Assembly: GCF_014322795.1 (NCBI RefSeq)
Contig: NZ_JAASTT010000006.1
Coordinates: 62,001-126,000, forward strand
Source of the DNA: Paenilisteria portnoyi
GTDB lineage: Bacteria; Bacillota; Bacilli; Lactobacillales; Listeriaceae
DNA: 64,000 nucleotides
Direction: 5' to 3'
Shown here piece by piece: positions 28,992 to 38,546 of this stretch. Below the pieces are notes generated by a model. That model was not told the DNA's origin, ran no database searches, and worked only from the letters and a program-made list of their open reading frames with translations. The position numbers were made by a program, and so were the translations under genes. Numbering within the stretch: the stretch's first letter is position 1; every line of letters starts with the position of its first letter.

Positions 28992-29897
28992 TTATTTAAC
29001 TTCTGTGATATTTCCTTTAGCATCGCGTTCTACTTTCATTGAGTGAATCGATTGGTAACCAAGTTGTGGCACCAAGTCATTTTGAACGTCTTCGCTCGTG
29101 ATGTAAGCTAGGAATTGTTTCGCAAGTCCTGTCGCTTCACCGTTTGTATACATATGCTCGTAAGCCCAAATTTTCCAATCGTTTGTTGCTACGTTTTCTT
29201 CTTTCGGCTCTACATTATCAAGGGAAAGTCCTTGGATCGAATCGTCAATATAAGAGAAAGCTAGGTAACTGATAGCACCTGGTGTTTCGCTTACGATTTT
29301 ACGAACGGTACCTGAGGAATCTTGTTCTTGCGCTTTAATTGGAGTCGCGCCATCTAAGCCCCATTTTTCAAAAGTTGCGCGTGTTCCGCTTCCTTCTGCA
29401 CGATTGATGATGGTGATTTTTTCGTTTTTACCGCCAACATCTTTCCAGTTTGTAATTTTGCCAGTGAAAATGTCGATTAATTGTTGTTTTGAAATATTTT
29501 TCACGCCAGCGTCTTTGTTAACGACTGGTGCCATGCCGACAACTGCGACTCTGTGGTCTACTAGTTTAGAAGCATCAACGCCGTCTTTTTCTTCAGCGAA
29601 AACATCCGAGTTGCCGATATCTACTGCGCCTTGTTGCACTTGCGTTAGGCCAGTACCAGATCCGCCACCTTGCACGTTGATTTGTGCTTTAGGATTTTCA
29701 GCTGTAAATTGTTTCGAAGCAGCTTCGACAAGAGGTTGTAGCGCTGTTGAGCCGACCGCCGTGATAGAACCAGAAACTTCCTTGCTACCTGAATTTCCGT
29801 TTGCTTTATCTGATGATGTACTCGAATTCCCACATCCTGCTATAATCATTGTGAATGCTGCAATAACAGCTACTATTCCTAAAAATCTCTTCTTCAT
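28992..29897 (-). CDS. pstS: phosphate-binding lipoprotein PstS
   Basis: Extracellular phosphate receptor of the Pst importer, 301 residues. It has a lipoprotein signal peptide (MKKRFLGIVAVIAAFTMIIAG) ending in a lipobox with Cys22 for Lgt modification. A Ser/Asn-rich linker follows, then the PBP fold with the phosphate-contact segments ITAVGSTAL, GSGTG and RAEGSGTR. Pho-type boxes precede it, and a long hairpin repeat separates it from pstC. Confidence 0.96.
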   Translation of the reverse strand: MKKRFLGIVAVIAAFTMIIAGCGNSSTSSDKANGNSGSKEVSGSITAVGSTALQPLVEAASKQFTAENPKAQINVQGGGSGTGLTQVQQGAVDIGNSDVFAEEKDGVDASKLVDHRVAVVGMAPVVNKDAGVKNISKQQLIDIFTGKITNWKDVGGKNEKITIINRAEGSGTRATFEKWGLDGATPIKAQEQDSSGTVRKIVSETPGAISYLAFSYIDDSIQGLSLDNVEPKEENVATNDWKIWAYEHMYTNGEATGLAKQFLAYITSEDVQNDLVPQLGYQSIHSMKVERDAKGNITEVK

Positions 29898-29939
29898 AAA
29901 CTGTAAACCACCTTTTTTATCGATTTAACTTACAAACCT

Positions 29940-30010
29940 ACTATACCTCTTCTGGATTAAGGTGATGTGTAGCTAATGTTAAGAGAATGTAAAGATGATG
30001 ATTATGTAAA
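29940..30010 (-). promoter_or_regulatory. pstS promoter with Pho boxes
   Basis: Minus-strand -10 TATAGT (29945-29940) has no good -35. Instead TACACA, TTAACA and TTTACA lie at 29966-29971, 29977-29982 and 29988-29993, an exact 11-bp period matching the PhoP box pattern TTHAYA-N5. A further TTTACA is at 30005-30010. Confidence 0.75.
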
Positions 30011-30075
30011 TTTCTTTATCAAAAAATGACAAAAAGACCGCAGATTCGGTGGTTAGAAGCTAGATTTTATGTAAA

Positions 30076-30109
30076 GAAAAACGCAAGCCGCTAAAACTAC
30101 GACTTGCGT
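30076..30109 (-). terminator. phoPR terminator
   Basis: Arms 30081-30090 and 30100-30109 (ACGCAAG...CTTGCGT, one mismatch) are followed on the minus strand by TTTTTCTTT, 7 bp beyond the phoR stop. Confidence 0.8.
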
Positions 30110-30116
30110 TACATCT

Positions 30117-31889
30117 TTATTTTCGAAGCGTTACGGTAAAAGTTGTACCTGAACCTTCGATGCTTTCCACTTGAATCTGACCACCACAACTTTCCACGAT
30201 ATGTTTTACGATAGAAAGTCCGAGTCCTGTTCCCCCAGAATGTCGGCTACGTGCTCGGTCAACCCGATAAAAACGTTCAAAAATACGATCAATGTCCTTG
30301 ACTGGTATGCCGATTCCATTGTCCGTCACCGTGATAGCAATCGTATCATTCGCCTTGTTTTCCGTCACGCCGACTGATACTTTTCCATCTTGTGGCGTGT
30401 ACACAATCGCGTTTGAAATGAGGTTAATCAATATCTGCTGCAATCGATCACGTTCTGCTTGAATAATAACTGGTGAAGCCAAATTCGGCGGCACAAGCTG
30501 AATCCCTTTTTCGAGTGCCATCGAGCGAACCGTATCCATCGTCGTAATCACCACGTCTTCCACATCCACCTGCTCCAAATTCATCGACACATGTTTCTGC
30601 TCAATTCGCGATAATTCCAAAATATCCATGATTAATCGGTGTAAACGATCGCTCTCCTCTTTTATTATGGTGAGGAATTTCTTGAGTAGCGCTTCATCAT
30701 ACATCGCACCATCAAGTAGCGTTTCTGCAAAACCTTTCAGCGCGGTTACCGGTGTTTTCAGTTCATGCGACACATTTGCGACAAACTCCGAGCGCACATT
30801 TTCCAAACGTCTAATTTCCGTAATGTCATGTAGCAGCAAAATCACGCCCGTTATATTACCCGTTTTTGATAAAATTGGTGAAACGTTAGCGTCTAAAATT
30901 AGCTCCCTTGGGAAATAAATCGTAATCTCCTCTTGTTGGAAGACTTTCTGCTCTAAGCATTGATCGACAAGTTGCGTCAAAGCAAAACTTTTCAGAACTT
31001 CATAATATGCTTTTCCAGTGAGATCTTTTTCGCCGATAATCTGCTCCATCATTGGATTTGTCATCACAATCAGCTTTCGTTGATCAATCAGCATCACGCC
31101 ACTCACCAAGTTCTGCACGATGCCGCTTAGTCGTTGCTGATTAAGCTCGATTTCCTGCATCTGCTTCTCTAAACTTTGCGCCAATTGATTCACACTTAGC
31201 GATAAATCCTGCAACTCGCCGCTCGTTTTTCCAGTAATTCTGCTGTAATAACGATTGTTCGCCAAGTCCATCGACACGTCGATAATCTCGTTAACTGGTC
31301 GCGTAATCCGCCGTGCAATCACTGCACTTATGAAGCCAATAACCACCAGTGCCAACCCAAATATCAAGGTGAGGTTGAGCCATAATTGATGGACTGCTTT
31401 TTCGACTGATTCTAATGAAATTGAAATCCGGAGCACTCCGTCCGTTACACCATTATGCGTAATTGGAACTGCTACATATAGCATACTGTAGCCAAGCGTA
31501 GAACTTTTTCGCGTGGCTATTCCAACCTCTTTTCCTTGCTTAAGAACTTCCTGCACCTCGGGACGATCCATATGGCTTCCCAAACTGTGCGGGTCTTCCT
31601 TCGTATCAGCAACCACATGCCCCGCCCGATCAATGACCGTAATTCGTGCGTCAATTTTATCCTCCAGCGGCTTTAAGTCCGACTGAATTTTATCCGCATC
31701 CTGATCTAGATCAACATCTTCCAGCTTCGTCGTTGTCAATAATATTTTCGCGTCATCCTGCAACTGACTTTCTTTCATATGCAAGTAGACGCTCTTCATC
31801 AGTTCCCCCGAAAAGAAACCTACAATGACCATGACAATAAAAAATAAGATAAAAAAAGATAGTCCTATTTTCAGCCATAATTTTTTCAT
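30117..31889 (-). CDS. phoR: sensor histidine kinase PhoR
   Basis: Membrane kinase of the phosphate-starvation two-component system, 590 residues. Membrane helix about 9-27, an extracellular sensor domain to about 165, second helix about 172-192, HAMP 193-245 and a PAS domain about 255-355 precede HisKA with H375 in FVANVSHELKTP. The ATPase domain has the N-box at N493, DNGIGI (523-528) and GTGLGL (553-558). The start overlaps phoP by 4 bp (ATGA). The downstream terminator closes the operon. Confidence 0.95.
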   Translation of the reverse strand: MKKLWLKIGLSFFILFFIVMVIVGFFSGELMKSVYLHMKESQLQDDAKILLTTTKLEDVDLDQDADKIQSDLKPLEDKIDARITVIDRAGHVVADTKEDPHSLGSHMDRPEVQEVLKQGKEVGIATRKSSTLGYSMLYVAVPITHNGVTDGVLRISISLESVEKAVHQLWLNLTLIFGLALVVIGFISAVIARRITRPVNEIIDVSMDLANNRYYSRITGKTSGELQDLSLSVNQLAQSLEKQMQEIELNQQRLSGIVQNLVSGVMLIDQRKLIVMTNPMMEQIIGEKDLTGKAYYEVLKSFALTQLVDQCLEQKVFQQEEITIYFPRELILDANVSPILSKTGNITGVILLLHDITEIRRLENVRSEFVANVSHELKTPVTALKGFAETLLDGAMYDEALLKKFLTIIKEESDRLHRLIMDILELSRIEQKHVSMNLEQVDVEDVVITTMDTVRSMALEKGIQLVPPNLASPVIIQAERDRLQQILINLISNAIVYTPQDGKVSVGVTENKANDTIAITVTDNGIGIPVKDIDRIFERFYRVDRARSRHSGGTGLGLSIVKHIVESCGGQIQVESIEGSGTTFTVTLRK

Positions 31890-32599
31890 GATTTCACGTT
31901 CTCCATCTTATAGCCAAAACCGCGAATCGTCTTAATGTACTGCGGTTGCTTCGTATCCGCCTCGATTTTATCCCGCAAATGACTCACATGCACATCCACA
32001 ATCCGCGTCTCACCAATATAATCATAGTTCCAAACCGCGTCCAGCAACTGGTCTCGCGAAAAAACTTTGCCCCTGTGGTTCGCCAAATATACCAACAACT
32101 CGAATTCCTTCGGCGTCAGATCCAGCAATTCATCCTGCAAATACACCTCATAACTCTCCGTCAGAATCTTCAACTCACCAACATGCAAAGCCTTCTCTTT
32201 CTGCGTTTCTTCTGGTTCCACGTCCGCCGCTTTCCCAGCACTCCGTCGCAAAATCGCCTTGATTCGCGCCACAACCTCACGCGGGCTAAACGGTTTCGTC
32301 AAATAGTCATCTGCACCAAGCTCCAGACCAATAATTTTGTCCAATTCGTCATCTTTTGCCGTCAACATCAAAATCGGCGTCTCCACCTTATCTTGGCGCA
32401 ACTGCTTACATACTTCAATCCCGTCCATCTCAGGCAACATCAAATCGAGCACAATCAAATCCGGTTTTTCCGCCAAAGCAAGCTCGTACCCTGTTCTACC
32501 ATCCTCCGCTGTCACTACATCAAAGCCAGCCTTTTCAATGTTAAATTGCAGTAAAGTTACAATAGAAGACTCATCATCTACTACTAAAATCTTGGTCAA
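31886..32599 (-). CDS. phoP: response regulator PhoP
   Basis: OmpR-type regulator of the Pho regulon. The receiver domain has acidic pocket D8-D9, phosphoacceptor D52 (VLDLMLPEMDG) and a switch Lys in YLTKPFSP. The winged helix spans about 135-235. I choose TTG (32599-32597) as start, with GGGGAGG 8 bp upstream, giving 237 residues and the usual MTKILVVDD N-terminus. An ATG seven codons earlier overlaps that ribosome binding site. Confidence 0.93.
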   Translation of the reverse strand: MTKILVVDDESSIVTLLQFNIEKAGFDVVTAEDGRTGYELALAEKPDLIVLDLMLPEMDGIEVCKQLRQDKVETPILMLTAKDDELDKIIGLELGADDYLTKPFSPREVVARIKAILRRSAGKAADVEPEETQKEKALHVGELKILTESYEVYLQDELLDLTPKEFELLVYLANHRGKVFSRDQLLDAVWNYDYIGETRIVDVHVSHLRDKIEADTKQPQYIKTIRGFGYKMENVKS

Positions 32600-32672
32600 T
32601 GCTCTTTCCTCCCCATTCATAACGCGCGGCCTTTACATTTTCGCCACAACCTTGTTATGTATTCTTCCACTA

Positions 32673-32732
32673 AAATATAGCACGAATTTCCCTTTTCCGG
32701 GTAGAAAACCATCACTCTTAACACAATCTTAA
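32673..32732 (-). promoter_or_regulatory. phoPR promoter region
   Basis: Minus-strand extended -10 TGCTATATT (32681-32673) with no clear -35. TTAAGA occurs twice 11 bp apart (32716-32721, 32727-32732), resembling degenerate Pho half-boxes and hinting at autoregulation. Confidence 0.4.
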
Positions 32733-32858
32733 AAATCAGGGGCACGAGAACTACTCATCTCCGTCGTTAAAAGTTCCGTTCCGATGCTCGTGTACAGTCG
32801 TACATTCCGCGTCGGTACTCGCTTTTTCCTAGAACCTGGGCAGTTCTCGCAGCCCTGA
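32731..32858 (-). terminator. long-hairpin repeat D, terminator of the cls-minJ unit
   Basis: A 123-bp hairpin (32736-32858): TCAGGG-n3-CGAGAACT pairs with AGTTCTCG-n3-CCCTGA. Inside are AAAAG/CTTTT and CCGA/TCGG pairs and a tip TGTAC-AGTC-GTACA. On the minus strand TTTTT follows, so it can terminate transcription from the MinJ-like gene. Length and tip match copies B and C although the arms differ. Confidence 0.65.
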
Positions 32859-32900
32859 GTCGCGGTTTTTGGCTACTCGTCATCACAGTTCATCACGTCT

Positions 32901-34079
32901 TTATTTGGATTCTACCATGAATAGGCCTAATTCGAAGGAGTCTTCTTCATGGATAGCAGTTTGGACGATTCGTGGTTCGCCGTTGTTGTCGCGTACTTTT
33001 AGTTTACAGTAGGCTCGGTTTTCGTTTAGCGCCTCATACAAATCTTCGCGGTCCATCACTGGTATGCCATTTACCTCCATTATTACTTCTCCTGCTAAAA
33101 TTTCCATTCGGCTAGCTGGCGTATTTTTTCGGGCGCCTAAGACTATAATACCGTCCGTTTGTGGTGTAAACTTAAACGCGGCATCCCGTTCCTCGTTACG
33201 ATGGCGGTAGGAAATCCAGAAACGGCCCGCGATTGCCACGATAAATGCGAGCAAACTCAGAATTGGTATCACAATACTCACAACGCCAAGTAGCGCAATC
33301 AAAATTGATAAACTTGTCACTCGAACCGCAATTTTATGCGTGGCTTGTGCCGGTAGCTGGGACTGCACTTGTTGCTGGAACCCGATCACAATTGGCAATA
33401 CCATAATGGAAAACGTCTGGTTCCCAATTTGAAAAATCGGCCACCAATCAAACAACGCTGCAAAACCGTGTCCTGGAATAAAACAAACGAGTGGTAACAA
33501 CCATAAACGGCGTAACTGAAATGCGCCAATCCATTTTCCACGGCCACTTTTTCGAAGCATTGGTGAAGCTTGATTTGCCCCTGAGAATTGAATCAAGAAT
33601 GCCTCTACCGCAAGTAATAATGCCAATACAAACACGATGACAATCATGAAATTATCAATATACAAATCACGAATCGGCAACATCCAATCCTCAAACGGCG
33701 CCAACTGCCAATCAAAATAATAGGCCGCATAATAAACAAGACTAGCAATGCCAATCGTATAGGCAGTCGAAGCCATCCGAAATAGCCCAACTAATAGCAA
33801 CACAATGAGGACAACATTGAATATCACTATCCATCCAATCGTCAACGTAAAGCCTACAAACACCATGATAATCGAGAGTGCCACACCAAAAACTATCCCT
33901 AATCCGAAGAATCCTTTTAGTTCCTGCCAAGGTGAATGTATCCGCACATGAAAAGATTTCCGTTCCCATTTTATCCGATTAAACCCAGCAATAATCGCTA
34001 TCAATATCGACACATATAATGCCGGTTGCACCAAAATACTGCCAAGTCCTTTTACAACTTCTACTATTATTGTCTCCAT
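32901..34079 (-). CDS. minJ: polytopic membrane protein with C-terminal PDZ domain, MinJ-like
   Basis: A 392-residue protein with about seven to eight membrane helices up to residue 285. A cytoplasmic PDZ domain follows (about 300-385; GIIVLGARKNTPASRM, IMEVNGIPVMDRED). Bacillus MinJ has nearly the same length and architecture and lies in the same neighbourhood (upstream of ftsEX). There it bridges DivIVA and MinCD at division sites. I start at ATG 34079 after GAGGTGG. A GTG three codons earlier is possible. No protease residues are evident. Confidence 0.72.
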   Translation of the reverse strand: METIIVEVVKGLGSILVQPALYVSILIAIIAGFNRIKWERKSFHVRIHSPWQELKGFFGLGIVFGVALSIIMVFVGFTLTIGWIVIFNVVLIVLLLVGLFRMASTAYTIGIASLVYYAAYYFDWQLAPFEDWMLPIRDLYIDNFMIVIVFVLALLLAVEAFLIQFSGANQASPMLRKSGRGKWIGAFQLRRLWLLPLVCFIPGHGFAALFDWWPIFQIGNQTFSIMVLPIVIGFQQQVQSQLPAQATHKIAVRVTSLSILIALLGVVSIVIPILSLLAFIVAIAGRFWISYRHRNEERDAAFKFTPQTDGIIVLGARKNTPASRMEILAGEVIMEVNGIPVMDREDLYEALNENRAYCKLKVRDNNGEPRIVQTAIHEEDSFELGLFMVESK

Positions 34080-34091
34080 CTTATCCACCTC

Positions 34092-35543
34092 TTATAGTAT
34101 CGGAGAAAGTAGCCGCGACACCGCCTCTTTCACTTTTATCCAAAACGATCGCTCTGCATACAGCTCTTCCGTCAACTGATATGATTTTAAAATATCTTGC
34201 AGAAAAATATCTTCCAACTTTTGCGCAATCTTCTTCTCATACATAAACGCATTCACTTCAAAATTTAGTCTAAAACTGCGAAAATCCATATTAGCCGTTC
34301 CAACTGAGGCAATTTCCCCGTCTACAACGAGCGTTTTTGCATGAATAAAGCCATTATCATAAATATAAACTTTGGCACCACTCTCAATCAATTCCCCACA
34401 ATAACTCGTCGTGGCGCGGTAAACAAAGGCATGATCCGGCTTATTTGGAATCATCAAACGCACATCCACACCCGCCAGCGACGCAATTTTAAGCGCCTCT
34501 AGCAAACTCACATCAGGAATAATGTACGGAGACTGCAAATAAATCGATTTCTTCGCCGAATTTATCATTTTGATATAACCATTCTTGATTTGTTGCCATT
34601 CCGTATCAGGACCACTCGACACAATCTGCATACTCGTCTGCCCTTTACCATGAAAACTTGGAAAATAGCGCTTTTGGTAATCCAACTTCTGACTCGCGGA
34701 TGATGCAGAGTTCCAGTCCATAATATAGCGCGTCTGCATCGCAAAAACAGCTTTTCCACGAACACGCAGATGCGTATCACGCCAATATCCAAAACTAGCA
34801 TCAAGCCCTAAATACTCATCGCCAACGTTGAATCCCCCAATATAGCCAATTTCTCCATCGATAATCGCCAGTTTACGATGATTTCGATAGTTCAGTCGGA
34901 AATTTATCAACGGTAATTTCGAAGGGAAAAACGGCCATACTTTGACACCATTCTGCTTCAGTTTAGTCCAAAAAGCTTTTTTCGTCGTCCGGCATCCCAT
35001 CGCATCATAAATCACACGGACGTCAAGCCCTTCCTCCGCCTTTTTAATCAACGCTTTCTGCAAACGATTCCCCAGCATATCCGAATGAATAATGTAATAA
35101 ATCAAATGAATATGATCCGTCGCCATCTCGATATCTCGCATCAACGCATCAAACTTCTCATGCCCATCTGTGAAAATCGTCACTTCATTATCCTGCGTCA
35201 AAATCGCGCCATCGTTCACCAATAATAAATATATTAAATCCCGATGTTTCGCTACATTTCGATCGCTAAAAGGAAATTCTTGCTGCCTAATCATGCTAAT
35301 CTGATTATCCGTTGACTCTCGCAATCCAATTTTCTCCTGTCCCTTCCAGTCAAAAATTTTGCGATGTGAGAGCTTTCGGCCGAATATTAAATATATAATA
35401 AATCCAAGAACAGGTATGAAAGTCAGGACAAGTAACCAAGCCCATGTTGCCGATGTGTCGCGTCTTTCTAAAAACACCATCACAGCTGCAAAAAATAGAT
35501 TGATTACTAGCAAAACAATCAGTATTCCCGCGATAATCCCCAT
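34092..35543 (-). CDS. cls: cardiolipin synthase
   Basis: Phospholipase D-family membrane enzyme (483 residues) that condenses two phosphatidylglycerol molecules into cardiolipin and glycerol. Two N-terminal membrane helices (about 3-24, 32-53) are followed by two HKD motifs, NHRKLAIIDG (H222, K224, D229) and IHAKTLVVDG (H401, K403, D408). It is followed 13 bp later by the MinJ-like gene, so membrane lipid and division-site genes share a transcript. Confidence 0.95.
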   Translation of the reverse strand: MGIIAGILIVLLVINLFFAAVMVFLERRDTSATWAWLLVLTFIPVLGFIIYLIFGRKLSHRKIFDWKGQEKIGLRESTDNQISMIRQQEFPFSDRNVAKHRDLIYLLLVNDGAILTQDNEVTIFTDGHEKFDALMRDIEMATDHIHLIYYIIHSDMLGNRLQKALIKKAEEGLDVRVIYDAMGCRTTKKAFWTKLKQNGVKVWPFFPSKLPLINFRLNYRNHRKLAIIDGEIGYIGGFNVGDEYLGLDASFGYWRDTHLRVRGKAVFAMQTRYIMDWNSASSASQKLDYQKRYFPSFHGKGQTSMQIVSSGPDTEWQQIKNGYIKMINSAKKSIYLQSPYIIPDVSLLEALKIASLAGVDVRLMIPNKPDHAFVYRATTSYCGELIESGAKVYIYDNGFIHAKTLVVDGEIASVGTANMDFRSFRLNFEVNAFMYEKKIAQKLEDIFLQDILKSYQLTEELYAERSFWIKVKEAVSRLLSPIL

Positions 35544-35620
35544 AATGTACCTCCCAATAATAATGCTACCTTTTTATCATATCATAAATTCAGAGTTAAG
35601 TATTGCCTTAGTATCATACA

Positions 35621-35654
35621 AAAACTCGGCTACCAATAGCGGTTAGCCGAGTTT
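35621..35654 (-). terminator. terminator after the M23 hydrolase gene
   Basis: Perfect 11-bp arms 35622-35632 and 35644-35654 plus an inner CC/GG pair. On the minus strand TTTTTG follows. Confidence 0.85.
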
Positions 35655-35658
35655 GATA

Positions 35659-37026
35659 TTAGATATAAGGAGTTGGATCTATAGGAACACCATTTTTATG
35701 AATCTCAAAGTGAAGATGTTGCCCCGTTGATTGACCAGTCGAGCCCATCATGCCGATGCCTTGCCCTTGAGAAACGCTTTGTCCTGCAACGACTTGCAAG
35801 CTTCCCGCTCTCATATGACCGTACAATGTTTGATAGCCATTACCATGATCCACTTCAACAACATACCCGTAGCCGCCATAACCGCTACCAGGAGCACCGA
35901 ATCCAGAGAAAACAACCGTTCCGCCAGCAGCTGCATAAATCGGTACACTACCGCCCGCAGCAATATCTTGCCCTTTATGGGATTCATGTTGGCCAGTTAC
36001 TGGATTTGTTCTATCGCTAAATCCAGATGTTAAGATTCCTGCTGCTGGTTTAATGAACATGCCAGTTTGAGAACCAGCACTAATTGATGGAATGGAAACT
36101 GGTGGCGCTTCTTCTTGTGTTGTAGCAGCCGCTGTTTCTGTCCTCGTAACAACTTTCGATCTAGCTTGTGCAGCTGCTTCTCTGGCTTCTCTTGCTGCCC
36201 GTTCTTCACTTGCTTTACGCGCTGCAGCCAATTGTTGCTGTGCTTGGCGATTTTTCTCTGCTTGAATATTCCCAGCAATTGCTTGTTCATTCGCTGCTAA
36301 TTCACCTTGTTGAGCCAACAAATCATTCTTTTGTTGCTGTGTTAGATCTTTTTCAGCAGCAATGGCTAAGATCAGTTCATCTTTTTGACTTTTTTGGCTC
36401 TCTAAGTTGTTTTTAGAAAGCGCGATTTCAGTGGATAGCTTCTTCAAACCCGCCAATTTCTTCTCTGTTTGCTTTTGCTTTCCATTTAGCGCGTCCTCAT
36501 CCTTTTTCTGATCATTCATAATATCTTTATCCGCGTTGACAAGCGTCGATACCATCGTTGCGCGATCAATAAAATCGCTGAAATTATCAGATGCTAAAAT
36601 AACATTCATATACTCTTGACCGTTTCCATTCACTTGAATAGCACGTGCACGATCTTTCAATAAATTAAGGCGATCATCAATGCTTTTTTGTAGCACGATG
36701 ATTTCATTTTTCAGCTTACTTACTTCCGCATTCGTTACAGCTACTTCTTGCTGCTGCTTTTGCAATTTTTTATTCGTTTCCGTAATGCTTTTCACTAAGC
36801 TCTCTAGTTCAGCAGCTGTTGTTTGTTGCTTTCTTTCAAGAATCGATACTTCATGATTCTTCTCGTCAATATGATTATCTACCGCAGATCGCTGTTGCTG
36901 GATTGCTTGTTGTTGTTTCTGGAGTTCATTTAAATCAGCAGCCTTGACATTGGTCGGCACTGTACTAAAAAGACCAACTGCTACAGTTATTGCAAGACTG
37001 TTTACGAGTAATTTCTTATATGCCAT
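35659..37026 (-). CDS. secreted coiled-coil M23 (LytM) peptidoglycan hydrolase
   Basis: A 455-residue exported protein with a signal peptide to about residue 29 (NVKAAD). A long coiled coil (about 32-290) and linker follow, then a C-terminal M23 metallopeptidase domain (about 325-455) with zinc ligands in HKGQDIAA and the HLHFEI motif, all intact. The coiled coil shares the block DNFSDFIDRA...DQKKDEDAL with the neighbouring NlpC/P60 protein. It resembles EnvC/CwlO-type hydrolases whose activity is gated by FtsEX. It corresponds in position to lmo2504 of L. monocytogenes (from memory). Confidence 0.9.
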   Translation of the reverse strand: MAYKKLLVNSLAITVAVGLFSTVPTNVKAADLNELQKQQQAIQQQRSAVDNHIDEKNHEVSILERKQQTTAAELESLVKSITETNKKLQKQQQEVAVTNAEVSKLKNEIIVLQKSIDDRLNLLKDRARAIQVNGNGQEYMNVILASDNFSDFIDRATMVSTLVNADKDIMNDQKKDEDALNGKQKQTEKKLAGLKKLSTEIALSKNNLESQKSQKDELILAIAAEKDLTQQQKNDLLAQQGELAANEQAIAGNIQAEKNRQAQQQLAAARKASEERAAREAREAAAQARSKVVTRTETAAATTQEEAPPVSIPSISAGSQTGMFIKPAAGILTSGFSDRTNPVTGQHESHKGQDIAAGGSVPIYAAAGGTVVFSGFGAPGSGYGGYGYVVEVDHGNGYQTLYGHMRAGSLQVVAGQSVSQGQGIGMMGSTGQSTGQHLHFEIHKNGVPIDPTPYI

Positions 37027-37085
37027 CTATTGTTTCCTCCTAGATCAGATTCATATATTACTATTTTTTCCATTTGTTGAGGTAG

Positions 37086-37126
37086 AAAAAAAGTACCCTC
37101 GTAAATAATCATACAAAGGTACTTTT
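37086..37126 (-). terminator. terminator after the NlpC/P60 hydrolase gene
   Basis: Arms AAAAGTACC (37089-37097) and GGTACTTTT (37118-37126) are followed by seven T residues on the minus strand. Confidence 0.8.
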
Positions 37127-37158
37127 CTATTTTCAAAAACACTTGTTATATTTTAGAA

Positions 37159-38451
37159 TTAAAAGTTAGCTACGCGACCAAAACCTACAAGAGATTGAGC
37201 CCAGAAACTGCTTGAAAGGCTATCAATTTTAACGCCGTCATTTTGCGCGTTAATCATTTTGCCTCCACCAATGTAGATACCCACGTGAGCAATCCCACTA
37301 CCATAGCTGAAGAATACTAAATCGCCTGGTTTTGCTTGGCTTGAACTAATTTTAGTCGATGCTGCATATTGAGCACCTGACGTTCTTGGAAGGGAGATTC
37401 CAGCTGAACGGAATGCATAAGAAGTGAATCCAGAACAGTCAAATGAACCTGGTCCAGTTGCTCCTAGTGAATATGGTTTACCTAGTTGCGCGTAAGCTGC
37501 TGAAATCATTGCATCATAACCAGAACCTGTTGGTGCTGCAATATTATTATTTGTTGAGCTAGAAGTATTTGATGATGATGATTTTTTCGCCGTAGTGCTT
37601 TCAGATTTAGAACTGCTATCATTAGACGCATCATTAGAAGAAGATGCTACAGATGAAGATTCATTTGAAGAACTTGAACTTGCATCTGATGATGATTCAG
37701 CTTTCTTTTCTGTAGTAGCTGCAACTGGTTGAACAGTTGTTGCTTCTTTCGCTGCTGCTGCACGAGCTGCTGCTGCTGCTGCTTCTCTGTCACGTTGCGC
37801 GATTAAAGTAGATTTTTCTTGTTGTGTAGTTGCTTGTTGTGCTGCCAATTGTGCTACAACAGCTTCTTTCTCAGCTTTTTGGGCTTCGATTTTATTTTGT
37901 TGTTCTTCATAACTTGCAATTGCTTTTTGTTGTTTTTCTTGTTCTTTTTTAACAGATGCAGATTTTGATTTCAAAGCATCTTCGTCTTTTTGTTGCTCAT
38001 CAAGAATAGCTTTATCAGAATCAACAATTGTGTTTACTGCAGATACACGATCCACTAAATCGCCAAAGTTGTCTGCACTTAGAACAACGTCAAGATAAAC
38101 GTTTGAGTTTGAGTTTACTTGCATAGAACGAGCACGCTCTTTAAGCACTGCTTCACGTTCTTTAATGCGTGAGTTAATAGCTGCAATATCAGCATTTAAT
38201 TTCTTTAAATCTTCTGCTGATTTGTTGAAGCTCGCTTGTAGTTCTTTCGATTTCGCTTGCGCTGATTCTAATTTCGTTACTAAAGATGATAGATCAGCTT
38301 GTAAATCAGCTTTCTTAGATTTAAGGTCGTTTAGTTTTGCGTCCTTCTGTTGGATATCTGTGTTAACGTCCGCAAATACATTTGTTGTAAAAACCGGTGA
38401 TAAACTGATTACAGCTGCCATTGACGCAGCGATTAAAGTATTTTTTTTCAA
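37159..38451 (-). CDS. secreted coiled-coil NlpC/P60 endopeptidase (P45/Spl-like)
   Basis: A 430-residue exported D,L-endopeptidase. A signal peptide (to about 27, NVFAD), coiled coil (about 30-225), Ala/Gln-rich stretch and long Ser/Asn/Thr linker (about 252-303) precede the NlpC/P60 domain (311-430). The catalytic triad is Cys339 (SFDCSGF), His389 (IAHVGI) and Asn401 (INAQND). The architecture equals Listeria P45 and resembles Bacillus CwlO and streptococcal PcsB. It lies directly downstream of ftsEX, the expected activator. Confidence 0.93.
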   Translation of the reverse strand: MKKNTLIAASMAAVISLSPVFTTNVFADVNTDIQQKDAKLNDLKSKKADLQADLSSLVTKLESAQAKSKELQASFNKSAEDLKKLNADIAAINSRIKEREAVLKERARSMQVNSNSNVYLDVVLSADNFGDLVDRVSAVNTIVDSDKAILDEQQKDEDALKSKSASVKKEQEKQQKAIASYEEQQNKIEAQKAEKEAVVAQLAAQQATTQQEKSTLIAQRDREAAAAAARAAAAKEATTVQPVAATTEKKAESSSDASSSSSNESSSVASSSNDASNDSSSKSESTTAKKSSSSNTSSSTNNNIAAPTGSGYDAMISAAYAQLGKPYSLGATGPGSFDCSGFTSYAFRSAGISLPRTSGAQYAASTKISSSQAKPGDLVFFSYGSGIAHVGIYIGGGKMINAQNDGVKIDSLSSSFWAQSLVGFGRVANF

Positions 38452-38546
38452 AGATTTTACCTCCTAAAAAGCTCCCTAGGCTTTTCTTTCATAGAATTTT
38501 TTTTATTTTTTAGAATGCGTTCATTCCTCTGATACGCATTTAATTG

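Noticed and set aside
37540-37720. Serine-rich low-complexity stretch in the NlpC/P60 gene as a DNA repeat
   Set aside because: It encodes the flexible linker between the coiled coil and catalytic domain, typical of P45-like proteins, and shows no regular DNA period.
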